Program-made: the position numbers and the translations under genes | Assembly: GCA_905215035.1 (NCBI GenBank) | Contig: CAJMOJ010000013.1 | Span: 1-31,599 of the forward strand | DNA: 31,599 bases | Source: an uncultured bacterium | GTDB lineage: Bacteria > Actinomycetota > Coriobacteriia > Coriobacteriales > Eggerthellaceae | Reading direction: 5' to 3' | Part shown: piece after piece, positions 19,401 through 26,322 of the stretch | Layout: every line of letters starts with the position of its first letter | How positions within the stretch are numbered: position 1 is the first letter of the stretch | Notes under the pieces: generated by a model | Seen by the model: only the letters and a program-made list of their open reading frames with translations | What the model was told of the DNA's origin: nothing | Database searches by the model: none

Positions 19401-19615
19401 GCAAAGCCAATGGAAAGGCAATTCAGCAATATGCTTCGAATGGAACAGCTGCGCAGCATTGGAAGATCTCAATGGGTTCTCGCGGATTTGTATTGACATC
19501 TCCGCTAGGTAAAGTGCTTGATGTGAGTGGCGCAAAAGCTTACAACAAAGCCAAAGTTCAGACGTATAGCTCAAATGGAACATTGGCGCAGTGCTGGTTA
19601 TTAGTAAAAAGTTAG
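16445..19615 (+). CDS. Secreted subtilisin-like (S8) protease with Ig-like domain and three ricin-type beta-trefoils
   Basis: This 1056-residue protein starts with a signal peptide (cleavage probably after LAFA, residue 30), then an acidic linker and an inhibitor-type propeptide (~105-183, ending YAEPNY). The S8 domain has the full triad: Asp235 (IDTG), His293 (HGTHVAG) and Ser469 (GTSMAAP), with oxyanion Asn399. Residues ~545-615 form a small Ig-like domain. Residues ~630-1056 hold nine ricin-type units (three beta-trefoils), each ending in a QxW or QxF motif such as AQKW. The middle unit of the second trefoil is degenerate. There is no sortase motif or C-terminal membrane segment, so the trefoils are likely to tether the enzyme to a surface glycan. 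GGAGG lies seven bases before the ATG. It is the first gene of a four-gene tandem run. Its substrates are unknown; maturation or shaving of surface proteins is a guess. Confidence 0.9.
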   Translation: MEIRAPRLLNVFLSIVLVCSLCLPTNLAFADNTSEVDLNNMTRVDSGSDDELEPNENNSESATEPESVVSDNIVVADDDSLKDNHAVLLTEEEKAAALQELSTPEEELGYVPGEMIVVYDENATEHEMVEAANAIDAELDSAAGDISAGMVSLVTISDDMTVATAIEAIEKDDAVVYAEPNYTVALFDDDAVSFAQPNDNGYTNAQGYLKAISAEQAWDYLATQSISKTRIASIDTGAKVDHQDLKNVLNLTLSKEIVATGEGVNRKTTFENLQGDGLVNGKVHSSITSSSTHGTHVAGIMAAQANNGVGAAGVASGGSTKYSNQIVDLFAIDAFNGISSDNKETANIYDVVSAMQYAKTNKARVVNLSLGLFEDSSTLQTACKDLYANNVVMVCAAGNYNSTQKVYPAAYDTTIAVINCKNDGSRATYDSGAGGSSYGTWCDVAAPGYQIYSTMSSSTSAYGYLTGTSMAAPVVTSTAAMMIAANPSLTAAKVKSILTQTASGTQKTTETAWGMINAEKAVKEAVVNKTETGQSQVTTSTDVSKATITGVNASYTYAGSAISPVPTVRIGTKTLVKSKDYTLTYSNNNRLGTAQVIIKGTGSYSGTKTVSFTIKAANTTDELAIKNKSVIADGVYSIKSLGNAVYVLDVSGGSASNGANVQLYANNYSGAQKWRVAHDALGYITFTNVQSGKVLDVASGKSVQGTNVQQYQSNGSKAQKWIAVKSGNGYIVRSALNTNLVLDISGGKFANKSNVQIYTANNTNAQKFAFTTIPQMANIKEGTYTISSALGNNQVLDVSGARLTNGGNVQIYASNGTSAQKWYVRSAGSGYYTLQNVNSGMYLGVNGSNVRQQPLQGDTTKWVILVSGSKYVLSNAATGKVLDVSGGKKSSGTNVQVYASNSSIAQQWSFTATELFTPGTYTVVSAVNPNYALDVSGASKANGAPITLYSKNGTNAQKFRISKNTDGTYTFTNINSGKVIDIPGASKANGKAIQQYASNGTAAQHWKISMGSRGFVLTSPLGKVLDVSGAKAYNKAKVQTYSSNGTLAQCWLLVKS
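18332..19612 (+). repeat. Nine ricin-type repeat units (three beta-trefoils)
   Basis: Units recur about every 45-50 residues with cores such as VLDVSGG, NGxNVQLY and AQKW. Cores lie near residues 648, 694, 741; 795, 841, 880; 932, 979 and 1025 of the protease. The 841 unit has lost the LDV core and most of the motif. Confidence 0.85.
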
Positions 19616-19626
19616 TTAAAGAGCCA

Positions 19627-19632
19627 AGGCGG
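19627..19632 (+). promoter_or_regulatory. Ribosome binding site that sets the start of the transglutaminase-like gene
   Basis: AGGCGG lies six bases before the ATG at 19639 and only three before the in-frame ATG at 19636. The frame stays open back to a GTG at 19591, which overlaps the previous gene and has no such site, so 19639 is preferred. Confidence 0.6.
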
Positions 19633-19638
19633 TTGATG

Positions 19639-22374
19639 ATGCAATTCGAAAATATTGATCCATCAACGATCATTTGTAAAAAGATCATTAAAGCAATAGC
19701 TATTTTTTTGGCATTGTTGTTATGTATGCCTACTGTTTCGTTTGCGCTTGAACCAAGTTTAAATGGCGAAAAGAATGATCCTGTCCAAGAATCTATTGAA
19801 ACGCAGACCACTAACGATGATGCTGCGGCAGCAAGTGTCTCAGAAAAAGATATTGAAAAGAAGTCAGGCCTTGAGTTGTCGATGTCCGATAACGAGGTTT
19901 GCGATAATGCTTGTCAGCAAGAAACCGAAAGCAATGCAGAAGCACAAGCGGTAGCAGAGACGCAAACAACCGCTCCACTCTCTTTGGATGTGGAATGGGA
20001 TGCATCAAGTTTGCGGTGTGGTGTTCCTATCACTTTCACTATGCATGCATCGGGTGGATCGGGAAAGTATAAGTATTTACAAAATTATATGCATGTTAAT
20101 TTGAACGGATATGAAACCGACGATGCGGACTGGTCAAGAAAACAGTATACGGAGAGTAATACATTTGATTATACGTTTGTAGCATCAGGAACCTATACCA
20201 TGCGTCTCTATGTTATGGATGTTGGTTCGCAACCGTATACAACAACCCGTGTTGTTAAGTCATTTACTATTACTGATGATAAGTATCCTTCAGTGGATCA
20301 AATTGCAACATCATTTGCACAGGATTGTCTAAATCAAGGCTACACAACTGATTATGAAAAAGCGCTCTATGTGCATGATCGCATAATTAATAATGCTACT
20401 TACGACAACTCACTGCTTTATGACGGAGAATCAGGAGTTCTTGCTCGTGGAACAGGAACTTGTGAAAGCTATCATCGGGCGTTCAGTCTTATTATGGGCA
20501 AACTCGGGATACCTTGTGAGCGCGCGACAGGAAATGGGCACGTTTGGAGCTGCGTCAAACTTGATGGGCAATGGACCCAAATTGATCTCACTTGGGACGG
20601 GGAGGAGCAAAAGGACGAATATATCTATTTGCGTCATTTGTATTTTGGCCTCACTGATGATCTGATGAAGACAGCTCATAGTGATCATGAGGTAGCTAGT
20701 GGGCGTCCTTGTACTTCACTTCAAAATAATTATTTTCTTCAATCAGGCGAGATAAAACATTGGTCTGATCCGATTAAAGAGCAGATAGCAAATCAACTTG
20801 CTGCCAACAAGGCAGAGTTTACTGTTCCTGCTTCATACAATATGTATCCTAGTGTTTATGACATTTTGTATCCTTTGGTTGCGTATCAGTTAAATCAAGA
20901 AAATTGGAACGTAAATGATAAAAAAATAGAAGTTGCATTTGTTAAGACGGGTTCAACGGATGGCTATTATTCTGTTTTGGTGACCTGCAGTCATGATACC
21001 TATCCAGTTGATTGGCAGTATGATTCCAATCAACATTGGAAGCTATGTTCAACTTGCAATGCAAAAGGAAGTATAGGGAATCATGATTTTGGGTCTTGGC
21101 AATATGATGCGAATGGACACTGGAAGCAATGTAGTACATGTGGTTATATAGAGCAGGCAGCTGGGCATGTTTTCGATTCATGGGAATATGATATAAATCA
21201 GCATTGGCAATCTTGTTCGGTTTGCCACAATAAGGGAAATGCAAGCAGTCACACCTATGGTGTTTGGCAGCATGATTCAAAGCAACATTGGAAATCGTGT
21301 ACTGTCTGTCAGCAAAAAGAAGCCGCAAGTAATCATAGCTTTGGGGCATGGAAAACAACTAAGAATCCGACCGCAAATGTCGCTGGTGCAAAAGAACGTA
21401 GCTGCACGGCATGCGCATATAAAGAAACTCAATCTATTCCTGCAACAGGTGCAACAAAACCGAGCTCCAATATACCAGCGCAAACTATCGCCCCAGGTAC
21501 CTATATTATAAAGACTGCGCTTAATACCGGTCGAGTTCTTGATATTTCGGGAGCCTCAAAAGCAAATGGTGGCAATACGCAAATTTATCAAAGCAACAAT
21601 ACAGCAGCACAAAGATTTCGTATTTCTTATGACTCGCTTACTGGTTATTACACGTTAACAAACATTAATTCAGGCAAAGTGCTTGATGTGTCAGGTGCAA
21701 AGGCCGCAAATGGAACTAATGTTCAGCAATATCAATCTAATGGAACGCTCGCTCAACGATGGATTATTACAGGCAACTCTAAGATGGGCTATACGATAAC
21801 ATCGGCACTTAATCGCAGTTTTGTGCTCGATGTTGCAGGTGCTGCAAATCGTAATGGCGCCAATGTGCAAATATATCGTTCCAATAATACAAAGGCACAG
21901 AAGTTTTTCTTTGCAAGAACCGATGCTGGCAAAACAATCGATAATGGCACTTTTGTAATTGAGGCAGGAATTTCGTCTTCGAAGGCAATCGATATTTCAG
22001 GCGCCTCATCAAAAAATAGCGCGAATGCTCAGCTCTATAGTAAAAATGGTACTGCAGCCCAAAAATATAAAATTAGCTTTGACTCTTCGACTAACTATTA
22101 TGTGATCACTAATGTCAATTCAGGCAAAGTTCTTGATGTGGCAGGGGCGAAGGCTGCAAATGGGACTAATGTGCAGCAATACCAATCTAACGGGACACTT
22201 GCTCAACGATGGATAATAACGGGAAACAATAGCAGTGGATATACGATAGCTTCTGCCATTGATAGAAATTTTGTGCTTGATATCGCGGGCGCATCACAAA
22301 AGAATGGTGCAAATGTACAAATATACCGCTCCAATAATACAAAAGCGCAGAAGTTTTATTTAAGGAAGTTGTAA
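19639..22374 (+). CDS. Secreted transglutaminase-like protein with CxxC repeats and two ricin-type beta-trefoils
   Basis: This 911-residue protein has a signal sequence (hydrophobic core ~15-32, end SFA at 36), an acidic linker, and a beta-sandwich-like region (~113-212) ending in ITDD. A transglutaminase-like cysteine fold follows (~235-345) with the complete triad Cys275 (GTGTCESYH), His301 (GNGHVW) and Asp316 (QIDLTWD). Such domains in Gram-positive surface proteins may act as proteases, amidases or cross-linkers; the reaction here is not known. Residues ~450-592 hold five CxxC motifs, four of them preceded by HW. Two beta-trefoils (~614-911) close the protein and are near copies of each other. 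There is no sortase motif or C-terminal membrane anchor. The gene begins 23 bases after the stop of the S8 protease gene and is surely in the same transcript. Confidence 0.88.
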   Translation: MQFENIDPSTIICKKIIKAIAIFLALLLCMPTVSFALEPSLNGEKNDPVQESIETQTTNDDAAAASVSEKDIEKKSGLELSMSDNEVCDNACQQETESNAEAQAVAETQTTAPLSLDVEWDASSLRCGVPITFTMHASGGSGKYKYLQNYMHVNLNGYETDDADWSRKQYTESNTFDYTFVASGTYTMRLYVMDVGSQPYTTTRVVKSFTITDDKYPSVDQIATSFAQDCLNQGYTTDYEKALYVHDRIINNATYDNSLLYDGESGVLARGTGTCESYHRAFSLIMGKLGIPCERATGNGHVWSCVKLDGQWTQIDLTWDGEEQKDEYIYLRHLYFGLTDDLMKTAHSDHEVASGRPCTSLQNNYFLQSGEIKHWSDPIKEQIANQLAANKAEFTVPASYNMYPSVYDILYPLVAYQLNQENWNVNDKKIEVAFVKTGSTDGYYSVLVTCSHDTYPVDWQYDSNQHWKLCSTCNAKGSIGNHDFGSWQYDANGHWKQCSTCGYIEQAAGHVFDSWEYDINQHWQSCSVCHNKGNASSHTYGVWQHDSKQHWKSCTVCQQKEAASNHSFGAWKTTKNPTANVAGAKERSCTACAYKETQSIPATGATKPSSNIPAQTIAPGTYIIKTALNTGRVLDISGASKANGGNTQIYQSNNTAAQRFRISYDSLTGYYTLTNINSGKVLDVSGAKAANGTNVQQYQSNGTLAQRWIITGNSKMGYTITSALNRSFVLDVAGAANRNGANVQIYRSNNTKAQKFFFARTDAGKTIDNGTFVIEAGISSSKAIDISGASSKNSANAQLYSKNGTAAQKYKISFDSSTNYYVITNVNSGKVLDVAGAKAANGTNVQQYQSNGTLAQRWIITGNNSSGYTIASAIDRNFVLDIAGASQKNGANVQIYRSNNTKAQKFYLRKL
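20986..21414 (+). repeat. 28-residue HW-CxxC repeats in the transglutaminase-like protein
   Basis: The motif HWxxCxxC occurs four times at a strict 28-residue spacing: cysteine pairs at 470/473, 498/501, 526/529 and 554/557. Each is flanked by a conserved His (452, 482, 510, 538, 566) four to seven residues before a Trp. A fifth, degenerate pair lies at 589/592. The arrangement suits zinc binding or vicinal disulfides. Confidence 0.85.
21478..22371 (+). repeat. Six ricin-type repeat units (two beta-trefoils)
   Basis: Cores lie near residues 634, 682, 730 and 784, 832, 880. The second and third units of the two trefoils are almost identical in protein (for example GTNVQQYQSNGTLAQRW in both) but differ at many synonymous positions in the DNA. 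Confidence 0.88.
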
Positions 22375-22449
22375 TTGCTATAGCTAAGACAACATAGAGA
22401 AGGTCTGATATATTTTGGATTCATCAAAAAATGAACTAGGAAGCTCTTT

Positions 22450-22453
22450 GGAG
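22450..22453 (+). promoter_or_regulatory. Ribosome binding site that sets the start of the S8-GH25 gene
   Basis: GGAG lies six bases before the ATG at 22460. An in-frame TTG at 22415 has AGAAGG eleven bases upstream and remains possible, but it would add 15 polar residues before the signal peptide. Confidence 0.5.
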
Positions 22454-22459
22454 AATCAT

Positions 22460-25400
22460 ATGAAGCAGTTTGTTGTAAGTTCAAAAACAGGTATAACTTG
22501 TGCGTATCTTCCCTTGAGAAAAAGGGTAGTCGCTTTGCTTTTATCGTTTGTACTCGTTATGGGACTTTTGCCTATTCTTCCAGACACGAATAAGGCGTAT
22601 GCGGCAAATCCTGACATCCAACTGAGTGAAGCTGGGGTGCATTCAGGAAGCGATGAGGCAACGATTGCTTCAAATGAAGTTATAGTTGTGTATAAAGACG
22701 ATGTCCCTGAGTTAGATGAATCTCTTTCCTTAAATACATCCGATCTTGATGTTCAAATGCAACGGAAACTTCCCAATCCTGAGGATGCCTCTTTAGAAGC
22801 TTTGGGTGCTATCGAACAAGAAGAAATTGCTACATTGAATAGTGATGCCAATGCAGCAGTTGTTACTCTTGAAGAGGGGATTGATCCAAGGGAAGCAGCT
22901 GTCCAAATTCAATCTGCTGAAGAGGTTGCTTTTGCTCAACCAAACTATTCTTATAGTGTGATGTCAGTAAATGACCCTTTTGCCAAGAATGCTGAATCTG
23001 ATACCTATCAATACTATTTAGAAGCAACCAAAACTGATAAAGCATGGGATCTTGCGGAATCTGATGGCGCAGTTTCAGTGGCAGTCTTAGACACTGGTAT
23101 TGCTATGGATCATCCGGATTTAGTTAACCAAATTGATGTTAAACATGCTTATAACGCCGTAACGTCTGAATCATTAACAGGTAATTGTGATCAGAATGGA
23201 CACGGAACGCTCGTTGCGGGTGCTTTGGCAGCTGAGGTTAACAATGGGATTGGTATCGCGGGAGCCTCTTATAATGCAAAATTGCTTCCTATTAAAGTAT
23301 TTAACGAAGAGGGAATTTGTACAACAGCGGATCTGCTTGCAGCATATTCGTACCTTGATGAGCTACTCAACAAAGAAGAGCTTACCAATCTTGCGGCTAT
23401 TAATTTGAGTCTTGGGTATTACAGTGCTGAAGAAAGTGATGCAGATAGGGCTCTTGAAAATGCTATAACCTCAATGAGGGATAAACATCAGGTACTTACG
23501 GTGTGTGCTGGCGGAAATGGTGATGCAGCAGGAAATGCCAAATCTCAAACATGCTATCCGGCGGATTTTGATTCGGCGATTGCAGTTACATCTCTTTCTA
23601 GGGAGGGGGCAGAATCCACCTGGTCAGACCGCAATGCCGCAAAAGATATAAGTGCTCCCGGTGAGGACATCTTATCAACGGATAATGAGGGCGGATATAC
23701 TACAGCATCAGGCACATCAATGGCCGCGCCACAAGTTGCGGGGGCTTTAGCTTATTTGCGTTCACAGGTTCAAGATGCGACTGCTGATGAACTCGTGGCG
23801 GCTTTAAGAAACTCTGCTGAGCCAATTCAGATGATGAGCGGCAATAATGGTTCTGCGGGAAAGTTGAATACTGAAGGGGCACTTGCTCAATTAAAGGGTA
23901 TTGAGATCAATAAAACAGATGAAGACTATTCTGTTGATAACAATGAAGTGGGCTCAGATAATGAGTCAGATGTTGTGGATAAGTCTTTAGCAAGTAATAG
24001 TGTCGAATCAGCAAGCAATCAAGATAATCAGGATGATTCTCAAGAGAATGTTGTAGACGATTCTGACGACCCAGCCAATAGTTGGCGATACAGCAATGGA
24101 CAAAAGCTACTAGTAGCTCCAGAGGCAACAACGGGAGAAGGGCTTGATCAGTCCATTTCTCCACTTGCAGCCGCTAACGGGGTTGCTTCATATGCAACTT
24201 GGAACAAGTCCAATGGGGCGACAAGTTATACATGGAAGGCTCAGCCAACTGATCAGGGAACAAAAATTACTATTCCAGGAGCTAAACGTGTTGGTATTGA
24301 TGTATCTTCCTATCAGGGAAATATTGATTGGGCTAAAGTAAAAGCAGAGGGTATTTCATTCGCTATTTTGCGTTGTGGTTCTTATAGTAGAAGTAACCGC
24401 ACTCATGTTATAGACTCTCAGTTCATCAACAATGTTAAAGGTGCGCGTGCACAAGGAATTGATGTAGGTGTTTATCTGTATTCATACGCTCAAAACGTTA
24501 CAGGATCAAATAGCGCTGAGAGTGAAGCAAAAAACGTTTTGAAGTTTTTGCAGCAAGCTGGGCTCAATTCCACCAATATGTCATTGCCAGTGTATTACGA
24601 TCTCGAAGATAGTTCCCAAGTAAATTTTGGCTCAGCTAAGTTGGGTCAGATGGCAAAGAAATTCTGTGACACCATCGCTGCTCAAGGGTACAACGTAGGG
24701 ATTTATGCCAACCAGAATTGGTGGCGTAACTACCTTACTGACCCTGTATTCAAAACTTCAAATTGGAGCAAATGGGCCGCACGTTATCCTGGTAGCAATA
24801 AAGCTAGTGACAGTGGTGTAACCAATACAGATATCTGGCAGTTCTCTGATTGTGGCAACGTGAACGGCATTGGTGGTTATGTCGATATGAATGTTGCATA
24901 CATTGATTCGAGTGCTTTTAGAAGAAAAAGTATTGAACCAGGCGAATATATGATTGCCTCATCAATTGACCGTAAGGCTGTTCTAGATGTGTATGGTAGC
25001 AGCTTAAATAATGAAGCAAATATTCAACTTCATAAGGCAAATGGTCAGTTGAATCAGAGGTTTAAGCTTTTATACGATGCAACTTCTGGATATTATACGA
25101 TTACTAATTCATATACAGGTAAAGTCTTGGATGTGAAGTCGGCGGTTGCTGCCAACAAAACTAATGTCCAGCAATATCAATCCAATGGAACGTTAGCGCA
25201 GAAATGGATTATCAAAAAAGAGTCGAATGGAACATATAAGATTTGCTCAGCCGTAAATCCAGATTTTGTTTTGGATGTCGACAGTGCTAAGACAGCTGAC
25301 GGAACTAATGTACAAGTATATGAGGCTAATGGAACCGCTGCGCAGCAATTTGCCTTTATACAAAGTATGCCTACAGGGACAGTATGTGCTAATACCATTA

Positions 25401-26287
25401 GCAATGGGCTTTATTCCATAAAGTCTTCTTTATCCAATAACACCGCATTAGATGTTTCTGGCGGATCAGGTAATGATGGTGCTAATATCCAGCTGTATAC
25501 CTATAACAATTCTGCGGCACAGCGTTTTCGTTTTACCTACGACACAAAGACAGGTTATTACCTAATTGTTAATGAGCGATCAGGTAAGGCCCTTGATCTT
25601 AAATCAGCTAAAGTAGCTAACAGCACTAATATCCAACAGTATGCGTCTAATAACACTCTGGCGCAGCGCTGGATTATTTCAAAGGAATCTAACGGAACTT
25701 ATAGGATTGCATCTGCGCTGAATACCTCATATGTGCTTGATATTGCTGGTGGAAAAACCGCAAATGGCACGAATGTCCAGTTGTATCAAACTAATGGAAC
25801 AGCGGCACAGAAATTCACTATCAACAAATGTGCAGTATACGCTCAGACTATAGTTCCCGGTACTTACACAATTTCATCGGCGCTTTCGCAGAATAAAATG
25901 CTTGATGTGAGCGGGGCATCGAAAAACAATAAAGGCAACATTCAGCTTTACGATAACAACAACACAGGTGCGCAGAGATTTACACTTTCATACGATAAAT
26001 CAACGGGTTATTACACTATTGTTAATGAAAACTCAAAGAAGGTTCTCGATGTAAATTCTGGTAAAACAGACAACGGAACTAATATTCAACAATATGCATC
26101 TAATAACACCTTGGCTCAGCGTTGGATTATTACCTCTGCTGGCAATGGAACCTATAGGATTGCTTCTGCTCTTAATCCGTCTATGGTGGTTGATGTTGCT
26201 GGCGCAAAAACAAAGAATGGTACAAATATCCAGTTGTATGCAACCAATAATACAAACGCACAAAAATTCGTATTCAATAAACGTTAG
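22460..26287 (+). CDS. Secreted chimera: subtilisin-like protease + GH25 muramidase + three ricin-type beta-trefoils
   Basis: This 1275-residue protein joins two enzymes. After a signal peptide (basic KR at 21-22, hydrophobic core, AYA at 46-48) and a propeptide ending FAQPNY, the S8 domain has Asp211 (LDTG), His248 (HGTLVAG, with Leu where HGTH is usual), oxyanion Asn353 and Ser420 (GTSMAAP). A Ser/Asp/Asn-rich linker (~485-545) leads to a GH25 domain (~609-822): GIDVSSYQG with Asp614, DLED with Asp714 and Glu716, DIWQFS, and GGYVDMNVAYID. GH25 enzymes cut the MurNAc-GlcNAc bond of peptidoglycan. Residues 824-1275 are nine ricin-type units. All catalytic residues are present, so both activities are plausible. 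No sortase motif or membrane anchor is present. The gap to the upstream gene is 85 bases. Confidence 0.9.
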   Translation: MKQFVVSSKTGITCAYLPLRKRVVALLLSFVLVMGLLPILPDTNKAYAANPDIQLSEAGVHSGSDEATIASNEVIVVYKDDVPELDESLSLNTSDLDVQMQRKLPNPEDASLEALGAIEQEEIATLNSDANAAVVTLEEGIDPREAAVQIQSAEEVAFAQPNYSYSVMSVNDPFAKNAESDTYQYYLEATKTDKAWDLAESDGAVSVAVLDTGIAMDHPDLVNQIDVKHAYNAVTSESLTGNCDQNGHGTLVAGALAAEVNNGIGIAGASYNAKLLPIKVFNEEGICTTADLLAAYSYLDELLNKEELTNLAAINLSLGYYSAEESDADRALENAITSMRDKHQVLTVCAGGNGDAAGNAKSQTCYPADFDSAIAVTSLSREGAESTWSDRNAAKDISAPGEDILSTDNEGGYTTASGTSMAAPQVAGALAYLRSQVQDATADELVAALRNSAEPIQMMSGNNGSAGKLNTEGALAQLKGIEINKTDEDYSVDNNEVGSDNESDVVDKSLASNSVESASNQDNQDDSQENVVDDSDDPANSWRYSNGQKLLVAPEATTGEGLDQSISPLAAANGVASYATWNKSNGATSYTWKAQPTDQGTKITIPGAKRVGIDVSSYQGNIDWAKVKAEGISFAILRCGSYSRSNRTHVIDSQFINNVKGARAQGIDVGVYLYSYAQNVTGSNSAESEAKNVLKFLQQAGLNSTNMSLPVYYDLEDSSQVNFGSAKLGQMAKKFCDTIAAQGYNVGIYANQNWWRNYLTDPVFKTSNWSKWAARYPGSNKASDSGVTNTDIWQFSDCGNVNGIGGYVDMNVAYIDSSAFRRKSIEPGEYMIASSIDRKAVLDVYGSSLNNEANIQLHKANGQLNQRFKLLYDATSGYYTITNSYTGKVLDVKSAVAANKTNVQQYQSNGTLAQKWIIKKESNGTYKICSAVNPDFVLDVDSAKTADGTNVQVYEANGTAAQQFAFIQSMPTGTVCANTISNGLYSIKSSLSNNTALDVSGGSGNDGANIQLYTYNNSAAQRFRFTYDTKTGYYLIVNERSGKALDLKSAKVANSTNIQQYASNNTLAQRWIISKESNGTYRIASALNTSYVLDIAGGKTANGTNVQLYQTNGTAAQKFTINKCAVYAQTIVPGTYTISSALSQNKMLDVSGASKNNKGNIQLYDNNNTGAQRFTLSYDKSTGYYTIVNENSKKVLDVNSGKTDNGTNIQQYASNNTLAQRWIITSAGNGTYRIASALNPSMVVDVAGAKTKNGTNIQLYATNNTNAQKFVFNKR
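24929..26284 (+). repeat. Nine ricin-type repeat units (three beta-trefoils)
   Basis: Cores lie near residues 842, 889, 938; 997, 1045, 1093; and 1148, 1196, 1244. The second and third trefoils are the most alike, sharing IQQYASNNTLAQRWII and NGTYRIASALN. Confidence 0.88.
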
Positions 26288-26310
26288 AATTTAGGCGATT
26301 GTTCTGTTTG

Positions 26311-26316
26311 AGGAGG
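26311..26316 (+). promoter_or_regulatory. Consensus ribosome binding site that sets a GTG start
   Basis: A perfect AGGAGG lies six bases before the GTG at 26323. It rules against the upstream in-frame TTG at 26299, which lies before the site and has none of its own. Confidence 0.8.
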
Positions 26317-26322
26317 TCAGAC

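Noticed and set aside
19398..19811. A 137-codon minus-strand open frame spanning the junction of the first two lectin genes
   Set aside because: It overlaps two strongly supported genes and encodes nothing recognisable.
20942..21358. A 138-codon minus-strand open frame with repeated His/Tyr/Asp-rich sequence
   Set aside because: It is the antisense shadow of the HW-CxxC repeats; its periodicity comes from the sense-strand repeat.
26299..26322. Upstream TTG start for the L,D-transpeptidase gene
   Set aside because: A perfect AGGAGG lies inside this stretch, six bases before the GTG at 26323.
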